A model generated the notes under the pieces. It was given only the letters and a program-made list of their open reading frames with translations, made no database searches and was not told where the DNA came from. A program made the position numbers and the translations under genes. A DNA stretch of 64,000 nucleotides from Gephyromycinifex aptenodytis (GTDB taxonomy: Bacteria > Actinomycetota > Actinomycetes > Actinomycetales > Dermatophilaceae). The stretch lies in the NCBI RefSeq assembly GCF_012277275.1, contig NZ_CP051155.1, positions 806,001 to 870,000 of the forward strand, read 5' to 3'. This document shows, in pieces, positions 45,694-55,616 of this stretch (the first letter of the stretch is position 1; the number at the start of each line of letters is the position of its first letter).

Positions 45694-48351
45694 ATGAGTG
45701 ACCTCTCCCAGCCGCAGCCCGCCGCGACGATCCCCGACAAGCCCACGGTCGATGGCTTGGAGGACAAGTGGGCTCCGGTATGGGAGCAGCAAGGCATCTA
45801 CCGCTTCGACCGGGCCCGGGCGCTGGACCTGCCGCGCGAGCAGGTGTACGCCATCGACACCCCGCCGCCCACCGCCAGCGGTTCACTGCACGTCGGGCAC
45901 GTCTTCAGCTACACCCACACCGACGCTCTGGCCCGCTACCACCGGATGTGCGGCCGCGAGGTGTTCTACCCGATGGGTTGGGACGACAACGGTCTGCCGA
46001 CCGAGAAGCGGGTGCAGAACTTCTACGGTGTGCGCGGTGACGCGAGCCTGCCGTACGTGCCTGACTACCAGCCGAAATATCACGGTGACATGACGGCCAA
46101 GGACGTCAAGGACGCCTCCAAGCAGGAGAAGATCAGTCGGGCCAACTTCATCGAGCTGTGTGACGAGCGCACGGTCGAGGACGAGAAGGCCTTCGAGGCG
46201 CTGTGGCGCCGGTTGGGCCTCTCGGTCGACTGGGACATCACCTATCGGACGATCGGAGACCGCTCCCGGGCGGTCAGTCAGCAGGCGTTCCTGGAACACC
46301 TCGCTGCCGGGAATGCCTACCAGTCCCAGGCCCCTGGTCTGTGGGACGTCACCTACCAGACCGCGGTCGCCCAGGCCGAACTCGAAGCCCGTGACTACCC
46401 CGGCCACTACCACCGGGTTGCTTTCCACGCCGCCGACAGCGGCGAGCCCATCTATATCGAGACCACCCGGCCCGAGCTGCTGCCGGCGTGCGTCGCGCTG
46501 ATCGCGCACCCGGACGACGAGCGCTACCAGCCGCTGTTCGGCACCAAGGTCACCAGCCCGGTGTTCGGGGTGGAGTTGCCGGTGCTGGCCCACCCTGACG
46601 CCGAGATGGACAAGGGTGCCGGTATCGCCATGTGCTGCACCTTCGGTGACCTCACCGACGTCACCTGGTGGCGCGAACTGGAACTGCCCACCCGTTCCCT
46701 CATCGCCCGCAACGGCCGCATGATCGCCGAGACCCCCACCTGGCTCAGCGGCGCCGGGGCCGACTTCTACGCCGAGCACGTCGCGGGCGCAACGACCTTC
46801 AAGGCTCGTTCGGCAATCGTGGACGCCCTGCGGGCCAGCGGCGACCTCGATGGCGAACCCAAGCCCACCCAGCGCAAGGCGAACTTCTACGAGCGCGGCG
46901 ACAAACCGCTGGAGATCGTCACCAGTCGCCAGTGGTACATCCGCAACGGCGGGCGCGACGGGCAACTGCGCGAGGCCCTCATCGAACGCGGCAAGCAGAT
47001 CGCCTTCCACCCTGAGTTCATGCGGGTCCGGTACGAGAACTGGGTCGGCGGGCTCAACGGCGACTGGCTCGTCAGCCGTCAACGATTCTTCGGCATCCCG
47101 ATCCCACTGTGGTACCCGATCGATGACAGCGGCGAGATCGTGCACGACTCCCCCATCGTGCCCGCGACGCAGACGCTGCCGGTGGACCCCTCAGCCGATG
47201 TCCCCGCTGGGTACACAGCCGAACAGCGCGGCATGCCGGGCGGTTTCATCGGCGACCCGGACGTGATGGACACCTGGGCGACGTCCTCGCTGACCCCGCA
47301 GATCACGACCGGTTGGGGCACCCACGGCGGCGATGATGAGCTGTTCGCCAAGATCTTCCCGATGGACGTGCGCCCGCAGGGGCAGGACATCATCCGTACC
47401 TGGCTGTTCTCCACCGTGGTGCGGGCCCACCACCTGCAGGACTGCCCGCCGTGGAAGCACGCGGCGATCAGCGGGTGGATCCTGGATCCGGACCGCAAGA
47501 AGATGTCGAAGTCCAAGGGCAACGCGGAGACCCCGGAGGGCATGCTGCAGCAGCACGGCTCGGACGCGGTGCGGTACTGGGCGTGCTCGGCCCGGTTGGG
47601 CACCGATGCGGCGTTCGACACCGGCCAGATGAAGGTCGGCCGCCGGTTGGCGATGAAGATCGTCAACGCGAGCAAGTTCGTTCTCGGGTTCGCGCCTTCG
47701 CAGGATGGGCACGAGGATCTGCTGGCGCAGGTGACCTCTGCGCTGGACTTGGCGATGCTCGCTTCGTTGGCGCAGGTGGTGCAACAGGCGGGTACATCGT
47801 TCGAGAAGTACGACCACACTCGGGCGCTTGAGGTGAGCGAGACGTTCTTCTGGACGTTCTGCGACGACTACCTGGAACTGGTCAAGGCCCGCGCGTACGG
47901 CCAGGAGGGTGCGCAGCCGTCGTCGGAGACGAGCAGCGCCCGCGCTGCTCTGCGGCTGGCGCTGGATGTGTTGCTGCGCCTGTTCGCACCGGTGCTCCCG
48001 TACGCGACCGAAGAGGTGTGGAGCTGGTGGCGCACCGGGTCGGTGCACCGCGCGTCCTGGCCGGTTGCCCAGGAGTGTTCGCCGGCGCAGGGCGGCGACG
48101 CGACGATGCTGGCTGCGGTCGGTGCGGCGTTGGGCGGTGTGCGCCGGGCCAAGTCAGACGCGAAGGTCGGCATGCGGGCCACCGTGTCCAGCGTGACCAT
48201 CGCGGGCCCCGAGGCTGCCATCGCCGCGATCCGAGCGGCTGAACCGGACCTGCGAGCGGCCGGCCGTATCGAGGGTGACATCACGTACGCGACCGCCGAC
48301 TACATCGAGGTCCGCGACGCGCAGCTGATCCCGCCACCGCCGAAAAACTGA
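45694..48351 (+). CDS. valS: Valine-tRNA ligase
   Basis: Charges tRNA-Val, 885 residues. The HIGH-type motif is GSLHVGHVFSYTHTD near residue 63, the editing domain holds TTRPELLPACVALIAHPDD, and KKMSKSKGN lies near residue 605. ATG 45694 begins MSDLSQPQ; ATG 45685 is the alternative. No T-box core was found in the upstream 170 bases. Standard actinobacterial form. Confidence 0.96.
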   Translation: MSDLSQPQPAATIPDKPTVDGLEDKWAPVWEQQGIYRFDRARALDLPREQVYAIDTPPPTASGSLHVGHVFSYTHTDALARYHRMCGREVFYPMGWDDNGLPTEKRVQNFYGVRGDASLPYVPDYQPKYHGDMTAKDVKDASKQEKISRANFIELCDERTVEDEKAFEALWRRLGLSVDWDITYRTIGDRSRAVSQQAFLEHLAAGNAYQSQAPGLWDVTYQTAVAQAELEARDYPGHYHRVAFHAADSGEPIYIETTRPELLPACVALIAHPDDERYQPLFGTKVTSPVFGVELPVLAHPDAEMDKGAGIAMCCTFGDLTDVTWWRELELPTRSLIARNGRMIAETPTWLSGAGADFYAEHVAGATTFKARSAIVDALRASGDLDGEPKPTQRKANFYERGDKPLEIVTSRQWYIRNGGRDGQLREALIERGKQIAFHPEFMRVRYENWVGGLNGDWLVSRQRFFGIPIPLWYPIDDSGEIVHDSPIVPATQTLPVDPSADVPAGYTAEQRGMPGGFIGDPDVMDTWATSSLTPQITTGWGTHGGDDELFAKIFPMDVRPQGQDIIRTWLFSTVVRAHHLQDCPPWKHAAISGWILDPDRKKMSKSKGNAETPEGMLQQHGSDAVRYWACSARLGTDAAFDTGQMKVGRRLAMKIVNASKFVLGFAPSQDGHEDLLAQVTSALDLAMLASLAQVVQQAGTSFEKYDHTRALEVSETFFWTFCDDYLELVKARAYGQEGAQPSSETSSARAALRLALDVLLRLFAPVLPYATEEVWSWWRTGSVHRASWPVAQECSPAQGGDATMLAAVGAALGGVRRAKSDAKVGMRATVSSVTIAGPEAAIAAIRAAEPDLRAAGRIEGDITYATADYIEVRDAQLIPPPPKN

Positions 48352-48398
48352 GTCGCTGTCCCCACAGTCAGCAGCTGAGCACTTTTCGCACGTGAGCC

Positions 48399-48427
48399 CG
48401 GGGGCTGGCCGAAGCGGTCAGCCCCCG
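48399..48427. terminator. Hairpin between convergent valS and the peptidase-like gene
   Basis: CGGGGGCTGGCC (48399-48410) pairs with GGTCAGCCCCCG (48416-48427), with one G-U pair and a 5-base loop. It sits between two converging genes and may end both transcripts. Confidence 0.65.
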
Positions 48428-48450
48428 CCCGTGGCGTCCACGCAAGACAG

Positions 48451-49026
48451 CTACTCCGCCTCAGGGACGAGCGCGAACCAGGGCACGTTCCACCCGGCCA
48501 ACGCAAGCCTGTCATCGACAACAACATCGATGCTGGGGTTCAGCACCGCCCCGCGGGCCGGTTCATAGATCAACCGCTCGCCGCCACTAGCGAAGACAAG
48601 CGTCACGTGTCGCGGCAACCACCGGTCCCCCACGTAGAGCAAGGCCGGAGCCTGCGGCGCCACCGAATCCATCACTGAACTCAACGCGGCTGCGCGGGCC
48701 GGAGGTGAACCCGCCCGCACGAGACGAAAGACATAAGGGCGTCCGGTCCCCCGTTCGAGCTCCGCCCAGGCACCCCACGGGGACGTCCCGAAGAAGCGAG
48801 GCCACGGCGCGTCATACGCCAGGCACCGACCCCGCACCGCCAAGGCATTCGTGCGCGCCATCACGTCCCGCTCGTGCGCCGCAAAAGCCGCCGCCCCGCC
48901 ACCGATCACGCGCTGCGCAAACCCCGGGTCGGCAAGCATCCGGGCAACGACAAGGCACGCCGCACCGCAACTGATTGCACTCTGCTGACGCGGCCCTGCC
49001 CCACCTGCCTCAAGCTGGAACCGCAT
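48451..49026 (-). CDS. Papain-fold (C39-like) cysteine peptidase-related protein
   Basis: A 191-residue protein with QQSAISCGAACLVVARML near residue 14, in the Gln-x5-Cys-Gly arrangement of C39 and related papain-fold enzymes. A histidine in LPRHVTLVFA and a Tyr-Glu-Pro turn in LIYEPARGAVLNP could complete the site. No signal peptide or transporter fusion is present. It starts four bases after the clpX stop, so it may be co-expressed with clpX. Activity and target are unknown; a catalytically idle relative is possible. Confidence 0.6.
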   Translation of the reverse strand: MRFQLEAGGAGPRQQSAISCGAACLVVARMLADPGFAQRVIGGGAAAFAAHERDVMARTNALAVRGRCLAYDAPWPRFFGTSPWGAWAELERGTGRPYVFRLVRAGSPPARAAALSSVMDSVAPQAPALLYVGDRWLPRHVTLVFASGGERLIYEPARGAVLNPSIDVVVDDRLALAGWNVPWFALVPEAE

Positions 49027-49030
49027 CCAC

Positions 49031-50320
49031 TCAGGCCGACTCGCGACGCTCCGAACGCTTACCGCGACGCGACGTCCCAGCCCCGCCGTGACGCACCACG
49101 GTGGGGGTCACGCGGTCGACCACAACCTCGCGGGTGACTACGACGCGCGCGATGTCCTCGTCGCTTGGCACATCGAACATCACCGGCTGCAAAACCTCTT
49201 CCATGATGGCCCGCAGCCCGCGCGCACCTGTACCGCGCTCCAACGCCTGCTCCGCGATCGCCTCAACCGCGCCGTCGGTGAGTTCTAGCTCGACGCCGTC
49301 GATCTCGAACATTTTCTTGTACTGCTTGACCAGGGCGTTGCGCGGCTCGACCAGGATCCGCACCAACGCCTCGCGGTCCAACGGCGCCACGGTGGTGATG
49401 ACGGGCAGCCGGCCGATGAACTCCGGGATCAACCCGAACTTCATCAGGTCCTCGGGCATGACGTCCGCGAAGTACTCATCCGGCTTCTTCGCTGTCTTCA
49501 ACGCTGCGCCGAAGCCCAGACCTGTCTGGCCGGCGCGCGACTCGATGATCTTCTCCAGCCCGGCGAACGCACCACCGACGATGAACAGGACGTTCGTCGT
49601 GTCGATCTGGATGAACTCCTGATGGGGGTGTTTGCGTCCGCCCTGCGGGGGCACCGAGGCTGTGGTGCCCTCCAGGATCTTCAGCAGCGCCTGCTGAACG
49701 CCCTCCCCGGAGACGTCACGGGTGATGGAGGGGTTCTCGCTCTTGCGCGCGACCTTGTCGACCTCATCGATGTAGATGATGCCGGTCTCGGCCTTCTTGA
49801 CGTCATAGTCAGCGGCCTGGATAAGCTTGAGCAGGATGTTCTCGACGTCCTCCCCGACATAGCCAGCCTCGGTCAACGCCGTGGCGTCAGCGATGGCGAA
49901 CGGCACGTTGAGCATCTTGGCCAAGGTCTGGGCGAGGTAGGTCTTACCGCAGCCGGTGGGACCGATGAGCAAGATGTTCGACTTTGCGATCTCGACCTGC
50001 TCGTCGCCCTTCTTGATGCCCTCGCCGGCCTGGATGCGCTTGTAGTGGTTGTACACCGCAACCGCCAGCGACTTCTTGGCGCCGTCCTGGCCGATGACGA
50101 ACTGCTGCAGGAAGTCGTAGATGTCGCGGGGCTTGGGTAGCTCTTCCAGCCCCAGTTCGCTGGCCCCGGCGAGCTCTTCCTCGATGATCTCGTTACAGAG
50201 ATCGATGCACTCATCGCAGATGTAGACGCCAGGGCCGGCGATGAGCTTCTTGACCTGCTTCTGACTCTTGCCGCAGAAAGAGCACTTGAGTAGGTCTCCC
50301 CCATCACCGATACGTGCCAC
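49031..50320 (-). CDS. clpX: ATP-dependent Clp protease ATP-binding subunit ClpX
   Basis: Unfoldase of 429 residues that feeds substrates to ClpP. The zinc-binding domain [10 protein letters not shown]...CDEC is at residues 13-38, Walker A GPTGCGKT near 118, Walker [10 protein letters not shown] near 180, and the pore and sensor regions follow. GTG 50320 starts the typical [14 protein letters not shown] Ser/Arg tail of about 20 residues ends the protein. Confidence 0.97.
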   Translation of the reverse strand: MARIGDGGDLLKCSFCGKSQKQVKKLIAGPGVYICDECIDLCNEIIEEELAGASELGLEELPKPRDIYDFLQQFVIGQDGAKKSLAVAVYNHYKRIQAGEGIKKGDEQVEIAKSNILLIGPTGCGKTYLAQTLAKMLNVPFAIADATALTEAGYVGEDVENILLKLIQAADYDVKKAETGIIYIDEVDKVARKSENPSITRDVSGEGVQQALLKILEGTTASVPPQGGRKHPHQEFIQIDTTNVLFIVGGAFAGLEKIIESRAGQTGLGFGAALKTAKKPDEYFADVMPEDLMKFGLIPEFIGRLPVITTVAPLDREALVRILVEPRNALVKQYKKMFEIDGVELELTDGAVEAIAEQALERGTGARGLRAIMEEVLQPVMFDVPSDEDIARVVVTREVVVDRVTPTVVRHGGAGTSRRGKRSERRESA

Positions 50321-50449
50321 GCGTCCTCCCTCATGGTCTGCGTTCTCCGCTGTGCCTAGGCGACGCTACCGCCCCCACATCCACACTCGCTCCATTGAAG
50401 CGCGGTGTCGGGCGACCGGCACCCCGTTCCGCTGAGGGCGGACAGAGAC

Positions 50450-50483
50450 AAGCGCCCCCTTTGAACTCATCGGCGGGGGCGCT
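50450..50483 (-). terminator. Hairpin downstream of the permease
   Basis: AGCGCCCCC and GGGGGCGCT form a 9-bp stem around about 15 bases, directly after the leftward permease gene. There is no strong U-tract. Position is approximate by one base. Confidence 0.55.
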
Positions 50484-50500
50484 GCTCAGGCAAGGACGAC

Positions 50501-51979
50501 TCAGATAGAGATCGCCCCATTCATGAATCCGAGCACGGCGAACACCGAGCCGAGCACGATCAACGCTGCGACCAGGTACTCGGCCCCGCGCAGCACCGGA
50601 CGGCCCCTCTCGATCCGGGCCCAGGCGTAGAAGAGGCCCCCCACCAGGTAGAACAGGCAGCCGATCAGCACGTAGGCCAACCCGGCCGCGTACACCAACC
50701 AGGCTGCGTAGATCAGTGCCAGGATGCCTACGACCAGGTCCTTGGTCGTCAGTTGCTCGCCGGTGCCGCGATCACAGATGGCAGTCAGCACCTGGTAGGC
50801 GGCCGCCAGCAGATAAGGCAGCAGCACCAGGGCCGAGGCCAAGTAGATGAGGCTGGTGTAGGTGCCTTCGTTCACCAGGGTCCACAGCAGCATCCCTTGG
50901 ATGCACGCCGAGGTGGCCAACACCGCTCCGACGGGGGCGCCGCGGCGGTTCTCCTTGCCCATCCAAGCCGGCATGACGCCGTCTTTGGCCGGACGCAGCA
51001 GAATCTCGGCGCACAACAGCGTCCAACTCAGCAGGGCACCAAGCACCGAGACGATGAGCCCGATCGAGATCAGGAGACCACTCCAGCCACCCACCACAGA
51101 CTGCAGAACCCCCGCCATCGACGGCTCGGCGAGGCCGGCGAGATCCGCCTGCGCCATGACGCCGTAGGAAACCAGGTTGACGAAGACGAGCAAGGCCAAC
51201 ACGGCGAGGAACCCCAGCACCGTCGCGCGACCGACATCGGAGCGCTTGGCTGCCCGCTTGGAGAAGATGCTCGCGCCCTCGATGCCGATGAAAACCCAGA
51301 CGGTGACGAGCATGGTGCCCTTGATCTGGTCCATCGTCGAGCCCAGGCTGGCCCCTTCGATCCGGGTCATCCGACCCCAGAAGTCGGCCGTGAACACCTC
51401 AAGCTTGAAGGCGATCGCGGTCAGAACGACGAATAGCACGATCGGGACGATCTTGGCGACGGTGACGACCGCATTCAGCAGCGCCGCCTCTCGCACTCCC
51501 CGCAGCACCAGTGCGGTGTAAGCCCACAACAGCACCGACCCGCACAGGATGGCCAGCGGGGTGGTGCCCTCGCCGAACTGGGGGAAGAAGAAACCCAGCG
51601 TGCCGAACAGGAGGACGAAGTAGGCGACGTTGCCCACCCAGGCACTGACCCAATAGCCCCACGCGGAGGAGAACCCGACGACGTTGCCGAAGCCGGCGCG
51701 GGCGTAACCGTAGACGCCACCGTCGATCATGGGCCGCTTGGTGGCCAGCGTTTGGAAGACGAAGGCCAGCATGAGCATGCCGACGCCGGTGATCAGCCAA
51801 CCGATCAGGACAGGACCCGGTGCCGCCACAGCGCCCATCTGGGCGGGCAGGGAGAAGATGCCGCCCCCGATCATCGAACCCACGACCAAAGCCGTCAGGG
51901 CAGCAAATGGCAGACCCGCCCCCGGTCCTTGGTCTGGATCAGAGGACGCAGATCGGGCGTGACGCGCTGCAGTAGGCAT
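50501..51979 (-). CDS. APC-superfamily amino-acid permease/antiporter (ArcD-like)
   Basis: Membrane transporter of 492 residues with about 12 to 14 helices. The first helix has GSMIGGGIFSLPAQMG, typical of the basic amino acid/polyamine antiporter branch that includes arginine-ornithine and lysine antiporters. ATG 51979 has GGAGGTGACC upstream; the next in-frame ATG at 51994 lies inside that ribosome site. It stands between clpX and clpP2 as a separate unit. No arginine deiminase genes are nearby, so substrate is open. Confidence 0.85.
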   Translation of the reverse strand: MPTAARHARSASSDPDQGPGAGLPFAALTALVVGSMIGGGIFSLPAQMGAVAAPGPVLIGWLITGVGMLMLAFVFQTLATKRPMIDGGVYGYARAGFGNVVGFSSAWGYWVSAWVGNVAYFVLLFGTLGFFFPQFGEGTTPLAILCGSVLLWAYTALVLRGVREAALLNAVVTVAKIVPIVLFVVLTAIAFKLEVFTADFWGRMTRIEGASLGSTMDQIKGTMLVTVWVFIGIEGASIFSKRAAKRSDVGRATVLGFLAVLALLVFVNLVSYGVMAQADLAGLAEPSMAGVLQSVVGGWSGLLISIGLIVSVLGALLSWTLLCAEILLRPAKDGVMPAWMGKENRRGAPVGAVLATSACIQGMLLWTLVNEGTYTSLIYLASALVLLPYLLAAAYQVLTAICDRGTGEQLTTKDLVVGILALIYAAWLVYAAGLAYVLIGCLFYLVGGLFYAWARIERGRPVLRGAEYLVAALIVLGSVFAVLGFMNGAISI

Positions 51980-52157
51980 CAAGGTCACCTCCATAGGGGC
52001 CCGGTAAGGCCCAAGGCTTTACAGGATGCCTGCTGAAGCGCCGAATAATCGCCCATTTTGGAAGAAAAGGGCGCGAATCACTACGTCTTTGTCTGCGACG
52101 GGTGGGGGTGCACGTAGCCGGCCACACCTTTGCCGCGTGCGGTCTGGCAGCGAAACG

Positions 52158-52195
52158 AACGGGCCGGAACGTCTGGATAGACGTTCCGGCCCGTT
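52158..52195. terminator. Rho-independent-type terminator of clpP1-clpP2
   Basis: AACGGGCCGGAACGTCT (52158-52174) and AGACGTTCCGGCCCGTT (52179-52195) are perfect 17-base complements around a four-base loop, with T-rich flank on the plus strand and TCGTTTCG on the minus strand. It begins 23 bases after the clpP2 stop. Confidence 0.85.
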
Positions 52196-52217
52196 TTCTG
52201 CAGCGTCGTACTGGCGC

Positions 52218-52871
52218 TCAGTCCTGTCGCGAGGCCTTGCGGCTCTCGAGTACCTCGTCGATGAGGCCGTACTCCTTGGCCTCGGCCGCCGAGAGAATCT
52301 TGTCGCGCTCGATGTCTTCGTTGACCTGCTCGGGGGCACGCCCGGAGTGCATTCCCAGCGTCTCCTCCAACCAGGTGCGCATTCTGAACACTTCGTTGGC
52401 CTGAATCTCGATGTCGCTGGCCTGACCGTAGTCACCACCGGCAAGTGCCGGCTGGTGGATCAGCACGCGGCTGTTCGGCAAGGCGTAGCGCTTACCGGGG
52501 GCACCGGCGGCAAGCAGCACTGCCGCTGCAGAAGCAGCCTGCCCGACGACGAAGGTCTGAACGTCGGGTCGGATGAACTGCATCGTGTCGTAGATCGCCG
52601 TCATGGCCGTGAACGAGCCACCCGGGGAGTTGATGTACATGACGATGTCCCGGTCAGGGTCCTGACTCTCCAGAACGATGAGCTGGGCGATGATGTCGTC
52701 CGCCGAAGCGTCGTCCACCTGGCAGCCGAGGAAGATGATGCGGTCCTCGAACATTTTGGTGTACGGATCGGTGCGCTTCATGCCGTAGGAGGTGCGCTCC
52801 TCGAACTGCGGCAAGATGTAGCGGCTGGACGGGCTGGGGACGGCGATGCGCGGCGCCGGAGTGATGTTCAT
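52218..52871 (-). CDS. clpP2: ATP-dependent Clp protease proteolytic subunit ClpP2
   Basis: Serine protease subunit of 217 residues, active as a mixed ClpP1-ClpP2 barrel in actinobacteria. Catalytic serine is in [15 protein letters not shown], histidine in [14 protein letters not shown] 52871 has GGAG at good spacing; a TTG at 52901 overlapping clpP1 is less likely. It follows clpP1 by 26 bases. Confidence 0.95.
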   Translation of the reverse strand: MNITPAPRIAVPSPSSRYILPQFEERTSYGMKRTDPYTKMFEDRIIFLGCQVDDASADDIIAQLIVLESQDPDRDIVMYINSPGGSFTAMTAIYDTMQFIRPDVQTFVVGQAASAAAVLLAAGAPGKRYALPNSRVLIHQPALAGGDYGQASDIEIQANEVFRMRTWLEETLGMHSGRAPEQVNEDIERDKILSAAEAKEYGLIDEVLESRKASRQD

Positions 52872-52897
52872 ATAAGACTCCAAGTCTGCGATGGGGA

Positions 52898-53518
52898 TCA
52901 AGCCTGCGTGCCGCCGGCGCCGGGGGTGTCACTCGCCTGCGTGAACACGTGGTCGACGAACCCGTACTCCTTGGCCTCCTGCGCGCTGAACCAGCGGTCG
53001 CGATCGGAGTCCTTAGTGATCTGTTCGACGCTCTGACCAGTGTGCTCCGCGATGAGCTCAGCCATCTGACGCTTGATGAACAGCATCTGCTCGGCCTGGA
53101 TCTTGATGTCCGTGGCGGTGCCGCCGATGCCACCCAGCGGCTGGTGCATGAGGATGCGACTGTGTGGCGTTGCGTAACGCTTGCCCTTGGCGCCTGCGGA
53201 CAGCAGGAACTGGCCCATGCTGGCGGCCATACCCATGGCGACCGTGCAGACGTCGTTGGGGACCCAGTTCATCGTGTCGTAGATCGCCATACCCGCAGAG
53301 ATCGAGCCACCCGGGGAGTTGATGTACAACCAGATGTCGCGCTCGGGATCCTCAGCAGACAGCAGAAGCAGCTGCGCGCAGATGGCGTTCGCGTTGTCGT
53401 CGCGAACATCCGATCCGAGGAAGATGATGCGCTCCTTGAGGAGCCGGTTGTAAATGTGGTCGTCGAGCCCGCCCTTGGGGCCGGGTTCGGCGGCGACGAT
53501 GTCGCTGCTGTGGCTCAC
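52898..53518 (-). CDS. clpP1: ATP-dependent Clp protease proteolytic subunit ClpP1
   Basis: Partner subunit of 206 residues. Catalytic serine in [16 protein letters not shown], histidine in [12 protein letters not shown], aspartate in [11 protein letters not shown] 53518 with GGAG upstream gives a normal N-terminus; a longer in-frame start at 53677 would read through the promoter. Two ClpP genes in tandem with tig upstream is the usual actinobacterial order. Confidence 0.96.
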   Translation of the reverse strand: MSHSSDIVAAEPGPKGGLDDHIYNRLLKERIIFLGSDVRDDNANAICAQLLLLSAEDPERDIWLYINSPGGSISAGMAIYDTMNWVPNDVCTVAMGMAASMGQFLLSAGAKGKRYATPHSRILMHQPLGGIGGTATDIKIQAEQMLFIKRQMAELIAEHTGQSVEQITKDSDRDRWFSAQEAKEYGFVDHVFTQASDTPGAGGTQA

Positions 53519-53641
53519 GCTTTCTCCATCTCTGCCATCATGCTCGGCACGTTCGGTGATGCTCGTCGTGGTTCTTGCCGGACCGTCCTGGCCTACATCC
53601 ACATCGTCCCTAACGCCGTGAAGCTGCGGGACCATCCCATT

Positions 53642-53655
53642 GTTCGCCCACGGCG
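53642..53655. promoter_or_regulatory. ClgR-type operator upstream of clpP1
   Basis: GTTCGC-CCACG-GCG fits the GTTCGC-N5-GCG pattern reported for Streptomyces ClgR sites exactly. It lies about 125 bases before the clpP1 start. ClgR itself is not in the window. Confidence 0.7.
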
Positions 53656-53703
53656 GACGGGGCGAGCTGGGACCCACCCTGAGACATCGGGCGAAACGCC
53701 ACT

Positions 53704-53781
53704 GAGGGCTGGACTTTGGAACACCTCGAACCTGCCAGCCGGGCAGGCCAGGCAGTGCTCGGGGTCCGAAGTCCAGCCCTC
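53704..53781. terminator. Long-stem terminator of tig
   Basis: GAGGGCTGGACTT (53704-53716) and AAGTCCAGCCCTC (53769-53781) are perfect 13-base complements; an inner CCTGCC/GGCAGG hairpin lies within. It separates tig from the clpP promoter. Confidence 0.65.
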
Positions 53782-53805
53782 AGGGTCGTTGTCCTCTGTG
53801 TCGCT

Positions 53806-55188
53806 TTACTTCTCGTCGCTCTCGGCCTCGACCGCACCGTCCGCGACCGGCGCGGACTCTTCCTCGGCCTCGGCGCCGGCCTGGTCGCCGTCCGACTCAT
53901 CCTCGTCCGAGCCGTCCACGGCGGCGCTCAGGTCCACAACCTCACCGTTGGTGTCGGTGACCTTGGCCTGTTCCATGACCGATGCCAGCGCCTTGCGGCG
54001 GGCGACTTCGCTGGCCATGGCCGGGATCTGGTCACCTTCCTGCATCGCCTGTGCCAGCTGTCCGGGCTCCATGCCGTACTGCTGGGCGGTCATGATGAGG
54101 TACTCGATGAGCTCCTGCTGGCCGACCTGCACTTCGGTCTTCTCGGCGATCTCGTCGAGAAGGAGCTGGCTGCGCAGCGCCTTGCGAACGTTCTCTTCGA
54201 CCTCGGTGCGGTGCGCCTCGTCGTCCTGGTCATCGTGCTGACCGTTCTCGAAGTGCGCCTGAATCTCGGCTTCGACCGCAGACTCCGGCAGCGCGATCTC
54301 GACCGTGTCCAGCAGGTGCTCGAGGATCTTGTCGCGCGCTGCGATGCCCTGCTCGAAGGACTTGGCCTGCTTGGCTTGCTCACGCAGCGAAGCGGTGAGC
54401 TCCTCCAGCGTGTCGAACTCCGAAGCCATCTGGGCGAAGTCATCGTCCAGCTCGGGGAGTTCGCGCTCCTTCAGCGCCGTCAAAGTGACGGTGATCTCGG
54501 CTTCCTGGCCCTCGTGCTCGCCACCGGCAAGGGGGGCGTTGAAAGTCTTGGATTCGCCCTCGCTCATCCCGATCAGGGCGTCGTCGAGGCCTTCGACCAT
54601 GGTGCGGGTGCCGATCTCGTAGGAGACGCCGCTGACCGCGTCGATCTCCTCGCCGTTGATCTCACCGCGGATATCGATCGTGGTGAAGTCACCCTCTGCG
54701 CCGGGGCGCTCCACACCGACGAGGGTGCCGAAGCGTTTACGCAGCTCCTCGAGGCGGTTGTTGGTCTCTTCCTCCAGGCCGCTGTCGTCAACGGGGTCGA
54801 CGACGACCTCGATGCTGGAGAAGTCGGGAAGCTCGATGGTGGGCCGCACATCGAGTTCTGCGGTGAACACCAGCTGCTCACCCTCGCCCGTGGGCAACTC
54901 GGTCAGGTCGACCTCGGGCTGCCCCATGGGGCGAACCTCGTTCTCGGCCAGGGCTTGCCCGTAGAGGTTGGGCAACGCTTCGTTGACGGCCTCCTGCAGG
55001 ACAGCCCCCTTGCCGACGCGCTGCTCGATCAGACGGGCGGGGACCTTGCCGGGGCGGAAGCCAGGCACAGAAATCTGTGCACCGATCGACTTGTAGGCCG
55101 CATCGACGCTTGGCTTGAGCTCCTCGTAGGGGACCTCAACGGTCATCTTGACCCGGGTCGGAGAAAGGGTCTCGACGGAACTCTTCAC
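53806..55188 (-). CDS. tig: Trigger factor (ribosome-associated chaperone and prolyl isomerase)
   Basis: Binds nascent chains at the ribosome. The 460-residue protein has the ribosome-binding N-domain with GFRPGKVPARLIEQ near residue 42, an FKBP-like PPIase domain at about 160-240, and a helical C-domain; the last 40 residues are Asp/Glu-rich. GTG 55188 gives the typical MKSSVETLSPTR; GTG 55197 overlaps the ribosome site. Confidence 0.95.
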   Translation of the reverse strand: MKSSVETLSPTRVKMTVEVPYEELKPSVDAAYKSIGAQISVPGFRPGKVPARLIEQRVGKGAVLQEAVNEALPNLYGQALAENEVRPMGQPEVDLTELPTGEGEQLVFTAELDVRPTIELPDFSSIEVVVDPVDDSGLEEETNNRLEELRKRFGTLVGVERPGAEGDFTTIDIRGEINGEEIDAVSGVSYEIGTRTMVEGLDDALIGMSEGESKTFNAPLAGGEHEGQEAEITVTLTALKERELPELDDDFAQMASEFDTLEELTASLREQAKQAKSFEQGIAARDKILEHLLDTVEIALPESAVEAEIQAHFENGQHDDQDDEAHRTEVEENVRKALRSQLLLDEIAEKTEVQVGQQELIEYLIMTAQQYGMEPGQLAQAMQEGDQIPAMASEVARRKALASVMEQAKVTDTNGEVVDLSAAVDGSDEDESDGDQAGAEAEEESAPVADGAVEAESDEK

Positions 55189-55333
55189 TGCGCGCACTCC
55201 AGCTGTCGGCGACGGATGTTCGGTGTTCGTCTTGCTCGACTCCCCCGCGCCAGGTACGGCACGGCGGATCGTCGTTCAATGCTACCGGTCTGGTAGACAC
55301 AGTCGGAATTTCAACTGTGTCACCGCCGATCGG

Positions 55334-55407
55334 TCGGGCTGACAGGATTTGAACCTGCGACATCGTGCTCCCAAAGCACGCGCGCTACCAAGCTGCGCCA
55401 CAGCCCG
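55334..55407 (-). tRNA. tRNA-Pro (UGG)
   Basis: Minus-strand cloverleaf with acceptor CGGGCTG/CAGCCCG, D-loop AGCTTGGTAGCG, anticodon loop TTTGGGA with TGG, and T-arm GGTTCAAATCC. CCA is not encoded. It lies between tig and tRNA-Gly. Confidence 0.95.
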
Positions 55408-55545
55408 TGAACGCCCCATGTTAACCCGGTTGTGACACTCTGCCGATCGCACCCCCCGTAAAGACCGGCGATTCGTAACGTTCTGGATGGCCGATTCGAA
55501 GGTGGGGCGTCCGAGCGGTATGCTGCTGCGCGCGGGTAACCGCAT

Positions 55546-55616
55546 GCGGGTGTAGCTCAATGGTAGAGCCCCAGTCTTCCAAACTGGCTACGCGAGTTCG
55601 ATTCTCGTCACCCGCT
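55546..55616 (+). tRNA. tRNA-Gly (UCC)
   Basis: Cloverleaf of 71 bases with acceptor GCGGGTG/CACCCGC, D-loop AGCTCAATGGTAGAGC, anticodon loop CTTCCAA with TCC, and T-loop GTTCGATTC. CCA is not encoded. Confidence 0.96.
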
